Made by a program: the position numbers and the translations under genes
Source of the DNA: Phnomibacter ginsenosidimutans
Lineage (GTDB): Bacteria; Bacteroidota; Bacteroidia; Chitinophagales; Chitinophagaceae
Assembly: GCF_009740285.1 (NCBI RefSeq)
Contig: NZ_CP046566.1
Location: 2,414,501 to 2,478,500 of the forward strand
Direction: 5' to 3'
Length of the DNA stretch: 64,000 nt
Shown: in pieces, positions 27,382 through 35,462 of the stretch
Numbering within the stretch: position 1 is the stretch's first letter
Layout: each line of letters opens with the position of its first letter
The notes under the pieces: model-generated
Seen by the model: only the letters and a program-made list of their open reading frames with translations
Database searches by the model: none
What the model was told of the DNA's origin: nothing

Positions 27382-28179
27382 ATGAAATATTGCATCCTGT
27401 TCCTGAGCTTGCTGGCTTTTGCCTGCACTAAGGCCCCCTACTCCGCCACCAACAAAACTTATAAGCAGCAAGCCAAACGATACGCCAAGCTGCTCAAAAC
27501 CTATCCTCTGCAAGACAGCTTTGCTACTTCCCCCGATTTTGTGGGCACCACCAACTTCAGCATGCGCAAACCCAATTATGTTATCATTCATCACACGGCG
27601 CAAAACAGTTGTGAGCAAACCCTCAAAACCTTTACGCTTACCCGTACCGCAGTGAGTTCACATTATGTGGTGTGCCGTACCGGAACGGTTTTTCATATGC
27701 TGAATGATTACCTGCGGGCACATCATGCCGGTGTAAGTTTTTGGGGCGGCGCCACCGACCTCAACAGCAGTAGTATTGGTATAGAAATAGACAACAATGG
27801 CAGCGAGCCATTCAGCACCGAACAAATCAATAGTTTACTGGAAGTATTAGGCAAACTGAAAAAATCGTTTGCCATTCCGGCCCGCCACTTTATTGGCCAC
27901 GCCGATATTGCACCGGGCCGCAAGGTTGACCCCAGCCGTCATTTTCCGTGGAAGCAACTGGCCGATGCCGGCTACGGCATTTGGTACGATACCACTAATA
28001 TTAATGTACCGGCAAACTTTGATGCGATGACGGCTCTCCGAATCATAGGCTACGACATTAGCAAACCCGCAGCAGCCATTCAATCGTATAAAATTCATTT
28101 TGTACCACAAGACACGCTGAATATCATTGGCCCTGCTGATGAAAAAATTCTCTACAGCCTGATGCAGAAAAGTCTGTAA
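27382..28179 (+). CDS. N-acetylmuramoyl-L-alanine amidase lipoprotein (Amidase_2)
   Basis: 265 residues from ATG 27382, where a lipoprotein signal starts (MKYCILFLSLLAFAC, Cys15); the frame upstream is not homologous. The Amidase_2/PGRP fold has YVIIHHTAQ (zinc His70 or His71), SSIGIEIDNNG, and IGHADIAPGRKVDPSRHFPW (His163, Asp173, His177), so the zinc-ligand and catalytic positions are kept. It should cut the MurNAc-L-Ala bond of cell wall or recycled muropeptides in the periplasm. The C-terminal 70 residues resemble a small peptidoglycan-binding module. No partner gene is adjacent. Confidence 0.88.
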   Translation: MKYCILFLSLLAFACTKAPYSATNKTYKQQAKRYAKLLKTYPLQDSFATSPDFVGTTNFSMRKPNYVIIHHTAQNSCEQTLKTFTLTRTAVSSHYVVCRTGTVFHMLNDYLRAHHAGVSFWGGATDLNSSSIGIEIDNNGSEPFSTEQINSLLEVLGKLKKSFAIPARHFIGHADIAPGRKVDPSRHFPWKQLADAGYGIWYDTTNINVPANFDAMTALRIIGYDISKPAAAIQSYKIHFVPQDTLNIIGPADEKILYSLMQKSL

Positions 28180-28218
28180 TCAAACTCAACCATTTGAAAT
28201 GGTTGCAGTTATAAGTAC

Positions 28219-28869
28219 ATGCTGCATTTGAATAAGGAAGAATTGCAAAACATGGAACGGTTTTACCGGGCCAATTTGCTGAGTAGTATGAGTGGCATTA
28301 AGCCCGCCATGCTGGTTGGAACCAAAGGCACCAATGGCGTCGCCAATCTGGCGTTGTTTCAAAACATTGTACATCTTGGTGCCGATCCGGCCCTGATCGG
28401 ACTCATCAACCGTCCGGTGGCGGCTACCCCGCATACCTTGGCCAATATTGAAGCCACGGGTTGGTTTACCCTCAATAGTGTGCACAGTAGTTTTACTGAT
28501 AAAGCCCATCAAACCAGTGCTAAATATGACGCCGCCGTAAGTGAGTTTGATGCCGTGGGCCTGATGCCCTTGTACGAAACCTTTTGCCCTGCACCGTTTG
28601 TGGCAGAAAGTAAACTCCGGCTGGCTTTACAGTTGGTAGAGATCGTTCCGATCAAACACAACGGTACATTCCTCATCATTGGTTCGGTAGAGCATGTGGT
28701 ACTACCCAAAATGCAATTGCAAAAAGATGGCTCAATCGATTTGGAAGAGCTCTCGCTGGTAGCCAGTGCCGGGCTCGATACCTATTTTAGTATCCATCAG
28801 CTGGCCCGCTTTCGCTATGCCAAACCTGATGCCGATGTGCAGGAAATTCTTCCTGCAATGGAAGGATAA
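28219..28869 (+). CDS. Flavin reductase family protein (FMN-binding split barrel)
   Basis: 216 residues. The pattern KPAMLVGTKGTNGVANLALFQNIVHLGADPALIGLINRP with later GWFTLNSV and SAKYDAAVSEFDAVGL matches the flavin reductase-like split barrel that binds FMN and supplies reduced flavin or acts as a small oxidoreductase. The C-terminal part (IGSVEHVVLP) completes the barrel. It starts 39 bp after the amidase stop on the same strand. No specific partner monooxygenase is nearby. Confidence 0.82.
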   Translation: MLHLNKEELQNMERFYRANLLSSMSGIKPAMLVGTKGTNGVANLALFQNIVHLGADPALIGLINRPVAATPHTLANIEATGWFTLNSVHSSFTDKAHQTSAKYDAAVSEFDAVGLMPLYETFCPAPFVAESKLRLALQLVEIVPIKHNGTFLIIGSVEHVVLPKMQLQKDGSIDLEELSLVASAGLDTYFSIHQLARFRYAKPDADVQEILPAMEG

Positions 28870-28888
28870 GCAAATGCGGGCAATGGCA

Positions 28889-29233
28889 TCAAGCCGCCAC
28901 TGTCCGCAGTATTTTTTTAACCACCCCAACCAACGGCAGGGGCTGGTAAAACGGCCATTCAAAAGAGGCCAATCCACTATGCAATGGCAGCAATTGCCAG
29001 GCATGTTGCTGTTGTCCCAATCTTCTTAGCAATAACTTCCCATCCAGCTCCAACAACAAAATAGCACCGGGTACTGGCAATGCTTTCCGGTCAATAAGTA
29101 GTTCATCGCCGGGCAAAAATCCTGCTGCAGCAAGGCGGCTACTATGCACCATAAAATGATGATTGTCAAACAGTTCATCTTTCTGCCTCATTTCACCAAT
29201 CAAGTTTCTGGCCTGTATTTTTTCTTGCACCAT
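28889..29233 (-). CDS. UmuD/LexA-like peptidase S24 domain protein, catalytic dyad degenerate
   Basis: 114 residues that align with UmuD over its whole C-terminal domain: GFLPGDELLIDRKALPVPGAILLLELDGKLLLRRL corresponds to GI..GDLLIVD...GDIV...DGEFTVKKL, then WQLLPL and PLVGVVKKIL. In this alignment the catalytic Ser position is Arg (HSSRL against GDSM) and the catalytic Lys is Arg (LRRL against VKKL), so self-cleavage is unlikely. No DNA-binding domain and no Y-family polymerase gene follow, so the partner is unclear. It is divergent from the 2H-like pair; the shared intergenic region contains TTTAG/CTAAA arms. Confidence 0.65.
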   Translation of the reverse strand: MVQEKIQARNLIGEMRQKDELFDNHHFMVHSSRLAAAGFLPGDELLIDRKALPVPGAILLLELDGKLLLRRLGQQQHAWQLLPLHSGLASFEWPFYQPLPLVGVVKKILRTVAA

Positions 29234-29321
29234 AAAATTATTTTGCTCAAAGCTAAATCTTTTAGTATTTTAGTGCTAAATATTGTGGATAACAATTCTG
29301 AAAGCCTACAACTGAGCAACG

Positions 29322-29951
29322 ATGGAAAAACAGACACTTACCCCTTGGGACAATTGGATGCGCTACAAGCTGGTAGCACAGCCCGATGCCGATGCACTGC
29401 AGGCCTTGGAACAAAGCCGCCAATCTTTTAGAGCCGCCTACCCCAATGAGGCTGTTTACCCCGATCCCGAAATCTCTTTTTTCGAGCAGCGGCTACCCGA
29501 ATCGGCCGAGCCACTGCTCTGCCAGTGGCTGCAGCAATTGTGCAAAAACGAAACCGCATTTCCTGTGGTCATCAACAATGTGTCGGGCAAGCCGCCCCAC
29601 CTGGTGTATGCCCGGGTACAGAGCACCGGCGCCCATGCACAGTTTGTAAAAAAACTCAAAGCCTTGTTGCAGCAGCTGGCAGGTTTTACGTCAGCCGGTA
29701 TCAGTCATCAGCAAATCAGCTTGCTGCCACTCGTATCCGAACTGCCGGGCATGTTGTTTCACAAAGCCATGCAGGAATTTTCGACTACCGAACTGGCTGC
29801 ACAAACTACTGTGCAGCATTTGCAACTCATGAAGCGCCTGCCCGATGGCAGCTGGCAGTTGGTGCAGCGCTTTGCATTGCTGCAATGCAGCAGCGCCGTT
29901 CCGGGTCTCCAACATTGGTTTTCACCCACCGCATTTGTTCATCCCAATTAG
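29322..29951 (+). CDS. Degenerate 2H-phosphoesterase-like protein (first of a tandem pair)
   Basis: 209 residues, no signal peptide. The strand order resembles 2'-5' RNA ligase/2H proteins: FPVVINNVSGKPPHLVYARVQSTGAHAQFVKKLKALLQQL is the centre of the first lobe, and SWQLVQRFALLQ the closing strands. The two HxT/S motifs that define active 2H enzymes are not intact: the first reads PEISFF (His replaced by Glu) and the second HQQISLL. A binding rather than catalytic role is likely. It is followed after 12 bp by a paralogue. Assignment is from pattern only. Confidence 0.5.
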   Translation: MEKQTLTPWDNWMRYKLVAQPDADALQALEQSRQSFRAAYPNEAVYPDPEISFFEQRLPESAEPLLCQWLQQLCKNETAFPVVINNVSGKPPHLVYARVQSTGAHAQFVKKLKALLQQLAGFTSAGISHQQISLLPLVSELPGMLFHKAMQEFSTTELAAQTTVQHLQLMKRLPDGSWQLVQRFALLQCSSAVPGLQHWFSPTAFVHPN

Positions 29952-29963
29952 TTTGTTGCCGCC

Positions 29964-30585
29964 ATGACCATGCATTTGTCAACCGCTCCTTTGCAGCCCA
30001 TTACCGCTCTGGTGTACGATTACCAGCTCATCATTCGCCCCAACGAAAAAGTGCGGCGCCGCCTCGATGCTGCCCGTAGCAAAGCCCGGGAGCAAATGCT
30101 GCCTTTTGGCAACTGGCACCCCGGCAAAAACCACATTCCCGTAGCCAGTTTTTCGCAGCTGGCCTCGCTGGAAAGCCGCCTCACCAGCCGCCTCGAAACG
30201 CTGGCCAAGAGCCTGCCGCCCTTCCGGCTGCAGGTACAACATTTTGGTGCCATATTGCACCACACCATCTTTTTCCGCATTGCCGAAAATGCCGGCTTCA
30301 ACCAACTGCTCCGGTTGCTACATGCCGAAAAAGCAGCACTGACCGTGTTCAATCAAGAGCCCCGCATCGCCAGCATGGCTAAAATCAATGTGGCGTACAA
30401 ACTCACTGCCGTCGATTTTGAAAACGCCTGGCATGCCTTCAAATCCAAACGCTTTCAGGTAGATTTCATTGCCGACAACATGCTGCTTGCTGCGCAAACG
30501 CCCCGGCGAAACCAACTGGCAAATCCTCACCGCCCTCCATTTCGAAAACCTGCCCATCGACATTCAACAAGGGCAGCTGTTTTAA
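29964..30585 (+). CDS. 2'-5' RNA ligase/2H-like protein, second of tandem pair, frameshifted
   Basis: The pattern fits the 2H family well: ITALVYDYQLIIRPNEKV, KNHIPVASF (first motif, His kept but HIP instead of HxT), then AKINVAYKL at the second motif (His lost). The frame breaks near 30480-30495: after FIADNM the expected LLRKRPGETNWQILTALHF and the C-terminal LPIDIQQGQLF are encoded one base out of phase and end at TAA 30583-30585. One extra base explains it; the overall length is 3n+1. A native protein would have about 206 residues. The uninterrupted frame instead runs into non-homologous sequence. The loss of motif His suggests a non-catalytic RNA- or nucleotide-binding role. Confidence 0.6.
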
Positions 30586-30590
30586 TCAAT

Positions 30591-30662
30591 AGGACGCGGA
30601 TGGGCAGGATGAAAACGGATTTTTACGGATTCTCCCCATATAAACTCCGTGCTCTCTGTGTC
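30591..30662 (+). repeat. Dispersed ~75-bp intergenic repeat, copy 1
   Basis: GGACGCGGAT, GGCAGGATG, ACGGATTTTTACGGAT and CTCCGTGC-CTCTGTGT in order. An inverted, diverged copy lies at 57590-57666. The tail continues as a TCAAATTGGCATA word patch to about 30705. Confidence 0.6.
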
Positions 30663-30791
30663 CTTTGTGCGAAAACCATTAGCACATTTTCAAATTGGCA
30701 TATTCTGTTAAACCTCCCCTTATGCACATGGAATGAGTAATTATTGCGCATCTCAGTCGTTACAGCAATTGAAAACACGGCTATTTTTACC

Positions 30792-31673
30792 ATGATGGCA
30801 TTGGCACAACACATTCAGTTTGAAAAAGAAAAGAACCTGAAAGCAGCGGGCGTAACCCTCGTTACCACGGCTGGACTTATTGCTTTGCTCTTTATTATCA
30901 ACTGGTCCATTCCCTATCCGCCGCCACCCTTGCTCGATGAAGGTGTGGAAGTAAACCTCGGCAACAGCGAAACCGGCCTCGGCGACGTGCCGCCCATGAT
31001 GCCCGGCGACCCCGCCCCCGAAGCGGCCGAGCAGGTAGCCAGCGTACCGCCCTCTACACCACCCGCACCCGAGCCGGTAACTTCCGAAGAAGAAGCCGAT
31101 GCCAACGACGAAGTAGTGGTGCCCAAAAAAGCCACCGTTACCAGTCCCAAGCCCAAACCCGTGACCAACCAAACCGTGGCCAACAAGCCCGTGAACAATA
31201 CGCCACCAGCCCCGCCACAACCCAAGCCCAAGGCCCAGATGGGTGCTTACAAAGGCGGCACCGGCACCGGTGGCAATGGTCAGGATGCATTTAACAACGT
31301 CCGCAACCAGGGCATCGCCGGCGGCACCGGCGATCAGGGCAAGCCCAACGGCAATATCAACAGCGATAACTATACCGGCAACGGCGGCACGGGCAAAAGC
31401 GGTGTTTCGATCAGCCGAGGCCTTACCGGCCGCAGCATCATGCGTACGCCCAGTTTCGAAGACGACTTCAACGAAAACGCCAAAATCGCCATCGATGTAC
31501 GGGTAGACGAAACCGGCAAAGTCATCAGCGCCGTTTACCAAAGCCGCGGCAGCACCAGCAGTAGCCCTACCCTCAAGGCCATTGCCATCCGCAAAGCCAA
31601 CCAAATCAAGTTCAGCGCCGGCGATGGCGAAAGCCTCGGTACCCTCATTTTCAATTTCCGATTGAAGAATTAA
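30792..31673 (+). CDS. TonB-family energy transducer
   Basis: 293 residues. A short cytoplasmic N-terminus and a single membrane anchor (about 17-37) are followed by a Pro/Glu-rich periplasmic spacer (about 40-150), a Gly/Asn-rich stretch (about 150-205), and a TonB-C-like domain (about 215-293: IAIDVRVDETGKVISAVYQSRGS...AIRKANQIKFSAGD). It should link the proton-motive force, via ExbB/ExbD-type proteins, to an outer-membrane receptor. Neither partner nor receptor is in the window. Two ATGs are adjacent (30792, 30795). folC follows after 195 bp. Confidence 0.85.
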   Translation: MMALAQHIQFEKEKNLKAAGVTLVTTAGLIALLFIINWSIPYPPPPLLDEGVEVNLGNSETGLGDVPPMMPGDPAPEAAEQVASVPPSTPPAPEPVTSEEEADANDEVVVPKKATVTSPKPKPVTNQTVANKPVNNTPPAPPQPKPKAQMGAYKGGTGTGGNGQDAFNNVRNQGIAGGTGDQGKPNGNINSDNYTGNGGTGKSGVSISRGLTGRSIMRTPSFEDDFNENAKIAIDVRVDETGKVISAVYQSRGSTSSSPTLKAIAIRKANQIKFSAGDGESLGTLIFNFRLKN

Positions 31674-31756
31674 TGCATTTCGGGCTCTCAGCCACTGTGC
31701 ATACAGCAGCTGTAGTCCGGCGTGTTCCGGCTTCGGTGCTGCGTTGCACTCCGCAC

Positions 31757-31773
31757 CCACGCCTGAAGCGTGG
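31757..31773. repeat. REP-like hairpin CCACGC-CTGAA-GCGTGG
   Basis: Perfect 6-bp stem in a GC-rich stretch (about 31700-31800) between tonB and folC that contains no gene. A second arm pair GGTGC/GCACC lies just before it (31735-31757). Confidence 0.45.
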
Positions 31774-31868
31774 CCTACACCCGCCGCAGCCTCTCAGCTC
31801 ATGTGCATGGCTCAACTGTGCCGCACAGGTCGGTGCATTTCGTTTTCTTTGCAGCCGCATTCATCTTC

Positions 31869-33188
31869 ATGACTTACCAGGAAACCATCGACTATCTGTA
31901 CGCCCGGTTGCCCATGTTTACCCGCATTGGCGCCGCCGCTTACAAAAAGGATTTACACAATACCATTGCCCTGCTCAATGCCATTGGCAATCCGCAGCAG
32001 CAATTCAAGAGCATTCATATCGCCGGCACCAACGGCAAGGGCAGCACCAGCCATATGCTGGCCGCCATTATGCAAACGCATGGCTACAAAACCGGCCTTT
32101 ACACCTCACCTCACTTAGTTGATTTTCGGGAACGCATAAAGATTAACGGTGAATGGATTGATGCCAACTTCATTATTGACTTTACCGAGCAAATCAAACC
32201 CGTTATCGAAGCCATTGAGCCCAGCTTTTTTGAAGTAACCGTAGCACTGGCTTTTGCATGGTTTGCTCAGCAGAAGGTAGACATTGCCGTGATTGAAACA
32301 GGCCTCGGCGGTCGCCTCGACAGCACCAACATCATTACCCCCGAACTCAGCATCATTACCAATATTGGTTGGGACCACATGAACCTGCTGGGCAATACCC
32401 TGCCCGAGATAGCGGCAGAAAAAGCAGGCATCATCAAACCCGGCATACCCGCTGTAGTGGGCGAATACCTGCCCGAAACGAAAACCGTATTTGTGCAGCA
32501 AGCCAGCAACTGCAATAGCTCACTGGTTTTTGCAGCCGATGCTTTCAGTATTGCAAAGGTAGCATCAACACCGCAGGCACTTTCGGTATCGCTGCACAAC
32601 AACGCAACAGATGAAACCATCTCACTGACCACCGACCTCGGCGGTTTGTATCAGCAGTACAACCTGCGGACGGTATACAGTAGTTGCCTCGCCCTGCAGC
32701 AAGCTGGTTGGCCGCTGCAATTACCGCTCATTCAAGAAGCCTTACAAGCCGTAAAACAACGCACCGGTTTGCATGGCCGTTGGGAAGTATTGCGTACATC
32801 GCCCCTGCTGGTGCTGGATGTAGCCCACAATGTAAACGGCATGCAGCAAGTGCTCCAACAGGTGCAATACTGGCAGCAACAATACAGCGGCATGCAGGTA
32901 CACATTGTGATGGGTATGGTGCGGGATAAAGACATTGACCACGTACTTACATTACTACCCAAGGAATACCACTACTACTTTACACAAGCCCAGCTGCCCC
33001 GGGCCCTGCCCGCCCCCGATATGCAACAGCAGGCAGCGCAGCATCAATTGCACGGACCTGCATTTACGCAAGTAAACGACGCGATTGCCGCCGCCCTGCA
33101 AGCCGCCCAACCGCAAGATTTGGTACTGGTTTGTGGTAGTGTATTTGTTGTCGGCGAGGTAGACAGAAATCGTTGGGAAATGCTGTAG
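31869..33188 (+). CDS. folC: Folylpolyglutamate synthase/dihydrofolate synthase
   Basis: 439 residues from ATG 31869 (MTYQETIDYLYARLPMFTRIG); the upstream in-frame region is not homologous. The Mur-ligase-like ATPase has the P-loop GTNGKGST (53-60), TSPHLVDFRERIKING (about 78-93), ETGLGGRLDSTN (about 137-148) and the DVAHN motif that starts the C-terminal domain. It joins dihydropteroate to glutamate and extends folate with glutamates. The C-terminal domain is complete. Confidence 0.93.
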   Translation: MTYQETIDYLYARLPMFTRIGAAAYKKDLHNTIALLNAIGNPQQQFKSIHIAGTNGKGSTSHMLAAIMQTHGYKTGLYTSPHLVDFRERIKINGEWIDANFIIDFTEQIKPVIEAIEPSFFEVTVALAFAWFAQQKVDIAVIETGLGGRLDSTNIITPELSIITNIGWDHMNLLGNTLPEIAAEKAGIIKPGIPAVVGEYLPETKTVFVQQASNCNSSLVFAADAFSIAKVASTPQALSVSLHNNATDETISLTTDLGGLYQQYNLRTVYSSCLALQQAGWPLQLPLIQEALQAVKQRTGLHGRWEVLRTSPLLVLDVAHNVNGMQQVLQQVQYWQQQYSGMQVHIVMGMVRDKDIDHVLTLLPKEYHYYFTQAQLPRALPAPDMQQQAAQHQLHGPAFTQVNDAIAAALQAAQPQDLVLVCGSVFVVGEVDRNRWEML

Positions 33189-33192
33189 TTTT

Positions 33193-33370
33193 TAGTTGAC
33201 GAGTTAACGGGTTAACGAGTTCCAAAGTTCGAATGTTCCAATGTTTGAATGAGGTTGTTTGGAGTTTGTTGTTTTTGGTTTGTAGTTCATCAGCTTCCTC
33301 ATTCCTCATTCCTAATTCCCAATCCCTAATTCCTAATTCTTCCCACCAACCATCAACCATCAACCACCAA
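33193..33370. repeat. Patch of three quasi-periodic intergenic repeat families
   Basis: Between convergent folC and the Nudix gene: GTTAACGAGTTCC-type words (33193-33245), a TTCCTCATTCCTAATT family (33292-33340) and an ACCAACCATCAACC family (33341-33370). The last two recur beside other stop codons. Confidence 0.65.
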
Positions 33371-33925
33371 CTAAATCTTCCCCAAGGCTTGCAGCCCGTA
33401 AAAAATGCTGCTCACATGCAGGGATTGGATGATCTCGTTGTTGCGCAGCAGCTGCAGCAATTCGTCTACCGTTACCAGTAGTACTTCCAGTTCTTCGTTT
33501 TCGTCGAGGGAGATGTTGTGGGTGGGCGTACAACCCGTGGCGAGGTAGCAAAACAGGCGGTTGTTTTGTGTAGCCGGATTGGTAGCCACAATACCCGTTT
33601 GAATAATTTCGGTACAGCTGTAGCCAGTTTCTTCCAGCAATTCGCGGCGGGCCGCTTCCAGCGGATTGGTTTCGTGGGCATCCATAATGCCGCCCGGTAG
33701 TTCGAGGCTGAAAGTGCCGAGTGCATAGCGGTATTGCCTCACCAAAATCACTTTGCCGTCGGTGGTAACGGGCAGCACATTTACCCAGTTGCTGTACTCC
33801 AGCACATAGTAAGGCTCCATGGTTTCGCCATTCCCCTTCCGCACTTGGTCGGCACGAAACTTAAACCATTTTTCTTCGTGGAGGTAGCGGCTGCTGATGT
33901 GTTGCCAGGGTTTCAAATTGCTCAT
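33371..33925 (-). CDS. Nudix hydrolase (ADP-ribose pyrophosphatase-like)
   Basis: 184 residues from ATG 33925 (MSNLKPWQHISSRYLHEEKWF). The Nudix box G-x5-E-x7-REUxEExGU is intact at 79-101 (GGIMDAHETNPLEAARRELLEETGY). The preceding VRQYRYALGTFSLELPGG is typical of the ADP-ribose/NDP-sugar pyrophosphatase group. A near -7 element (GATATTTG) lies just upstream of ATG. It follows the BstA-like gene by 38 bp on the same strand and probably shares its transcript. Confidence 0.9.
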   Translation of the reverse strand: MSNLKPWQHISSRYLHEEKWFKFRADQVRKGNGETMEPYYVLEYSNWVNVLPVTTDGKVILVRQYRYALGTFSLELPGGIMDAHETNPLEAARRELLEETGYSCTEIIQTGIVATNPATQNNRLFCYLATGCTPTHNISLDENEELEVLLVTVDELLQLLRNNEIIQSLHVSSIFYGLQALGKI

Positions 33926-33963
33926 GCCGCAAATATCGAGGATTGGCCGCACTGCCCCAACCC

Positions 33964-34482
33964 TTACCAGCCACGCTGCTCCCGCAACGTGGTAATGTGT
34001 GCCACATGATGGCGGCCATGCCAGGCATACATGCCCAGCAAATGCCAGAGCGTATGTTGCTGCTGCGTGGCCGAATGAACATAGGTTCTTTGCCACTGCC
34101 CGGGTGTAACCGATTGCAGCAGCACGTACATGCGTTGGTGCAGGGCATGCAGTAACGTTAATGCATTGTTGACGGGCAGTTGTGCATCCGCCATCTGTAC
34201 CCAGTCGTTTTCTTCGTAGGCTTTTACGGTGGGGTTGTTTTCGCTGAGGGTGAGCTTCATGCGGCACAGCGCATTGATGTGGCTATCGCATACATGGTGC
34301 ACCACCTGATGCAGCGTCCAGCCGCCACTGCGGTAAGGGGTATGCAACTGCGCTGCATCGAGGTTTTCGATGGCTGCCTCCAACAGTTGGGGCAGCTGGG
34401 CAATATCAATGAGCCATTCACGAAGCTGTGCCTCCGAAAAAGCCTGTGGCGCATACTGGCCAATGGGATAACGTGGGTCCAT
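33964..34482 (-). CDS. DinB/YfiT-family putative metal-dependent hydrolase (BstA-like)
   Basis: 172 residues of the DinB four-helix fold. The three metal His are visible: WTLHQVVHHVCDSHIN (about 56-71) and GMYAWHGRHHVAHI (about 150-163). The N-terminal DPRYPIGQYAP is the YfiT/BstA signature. Bacillus BstA conjugates bacillithiol to electrophiles, which fits with bshB1 at 2281-3009 in this window. The original YfiT annotation as a hydrolase is less likely. Confidence 0.87.
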   Translation of the reverse strand: MDPRYPIGQYAPQAFSEAQLREWLIDIAQLPQLLEAAIENLDAAQLHTPYRSGGWTLHQVVHHVCDSHINALCRMKLTLSENNPTVKAYEENDWVQMADAQLPVNNALTLLHALHQRMYVLLQSVTPGQWQRTYVHSATQQQHTLWHLLGMYAWHGRHHVAHITTLREQRGW

Positions 34483-34565
34483 GTAGTAAATGTAAGGGAA
34501 GGGTTGGGAAAAATGAGTGACAATACATTTTGTATATCCGGGTGGATTGTACTAATAAACAATAC

Positions 34566-34620
34566 AAAAGGCCAAATAGAATAGTGTTGATAATCAATAA
34601 TGTTTCGTTAGGCCTTTTTT
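34566..34620 (+). terminator. Large-loop hairpin with T-tract
   Basis: Stem AAAAGGCC/GGCCTTTT with a 37-nt loop, ending TTTTTTG on the plus strand. No plus-strand gene ends just before it, so it may be a leftover or attenuator. It argues against the TTG at 34619 as a start codon. Confidence 0.35.
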
Positions 34621-34681
34621 GAAAACAGTATCATATGTTTATGTGATACATGCCATCCTAACGACAGACAACTTAACCCTA

Positions 34682-35110
34682 ATGACACAACTAGAAAAGC
34701 TAAACATAAGTTTGTCTAATTTCTCAAACGACACGACTCGTATATCTAAATTCATTGAGTCACGATTCACAGACTTGATTTTTTATCCCAGTATAATTTC
34801 TGCTGACATAGACTATGACAATTATTGTAATCTGCTTAAATCGATAAAAGACTATTCTTCGGAGCTGCCTTTTAATAGCGATACAAAAGTGATAAAGGAG
34901 AAATTGTATGATATTCCCGATATTTCGAAGGCCGACTTTAAGTATTACACATGGGGAGTTCCTGCTTATTTACTTTTTATATTATTGCCGCTTGGACTCT
35001 TCTCCTGGACAAATACTTATTTAAAACTTACGACCTTACAAAACAAATTAAAAGACATCGAAAGAGCATGTGGGACACTGACTTTTATGCTTAGAGCATT
35101 GACTAGCTGA
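34682..35110 (+). CDS. Hypothetical protein with a C-terminal membrane segment, 142 aa
   Basis: Not recognised. A soluble polar N-terminal region of about 85 residues (with Ser-, Asp- and Asn-rich helical stretches) is followed by one membrane span (VPAYLLFILLPLGLF, about 93-107), then a short KLTTLQNKLKDIERACGTL helix. It is AT-rich, with codon use unlike the flanking housekeeping genes. It is the first of four small unknown genes in a 3-kb accessory island. The start is taken as ATG 34682, because the upstream TTG lies in a hairpin T-tract. Confidence 0.55.
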   Translation: MTQLEKLNISLSNFSNDTTRISKFIESRFTDLIFYPSIISADIDYDNYCNLLKSIKDYSSELPFNSDTKVIKEKLYDIPDISKADFKYYTWGVPAYLLFILLPLGLFSWTNTYLKLTTLQNKLKDIERACGTLTFMLRALTS

Positions 35111-35341
35111 CAAGTAGCCTGACAAACTTCTGGCTAGCTCATTACTTTTGCTGCGAGTATATGCATACCGAGAACGGCATGTAACATTGGGTTTTATGCA
35201 AGTTGGGCAAGACATTGTAACATCAGCTAATAGCGATCCAAACTTCCTTTCAAGCAGACGAACAACAATCAACTTTTGTACATAAATTCATCAAAATATT
35301 TTTAATCAGTAGCGGTTGTCGGCAGACGGAATACTATTCTC

Positions 35342-35436
35342 CAGCTCTTCGGGATTTGCAATCCCGAAGCCGTATCGGCGGATTTGAAATCCGCAAATGC
35401 AAACAGCAATATGTTCGGGATGCAAATGTCGAACAG
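35342..35436. repeat. Composite three-hairpin repeat, copy A
   Basis: Starts CAGCTCTTCGGGATT and contains hairpin 1 (CTTCGGGATT-N3-AATCCCGAAG), hairpin 2 (GCGGATT-N3-AATCCGC), and a decayed hairpin 3 (GTTCG...CGAAC). It lies in the 352-bp gap 35111-35462, which holds no gene. Confidence 0.8.
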
Positions 35437-35462
35437 TGAAGGCCCTAAATACTTGTATCAAG

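Noticed and set aside
30753-31760. 335-residue Gly/Ala-rich minus-strand frame opposite tonB
   Set aside because: Low-complexity mirror of the Gly/Pro-rich TonB spacer; no homology or start signal.
35048-35272. 74-residue minus-strand frame in the island
   Set aside because: Overlaps the end of a plus-strand gene and a non-coding stretch; no coding pattern.
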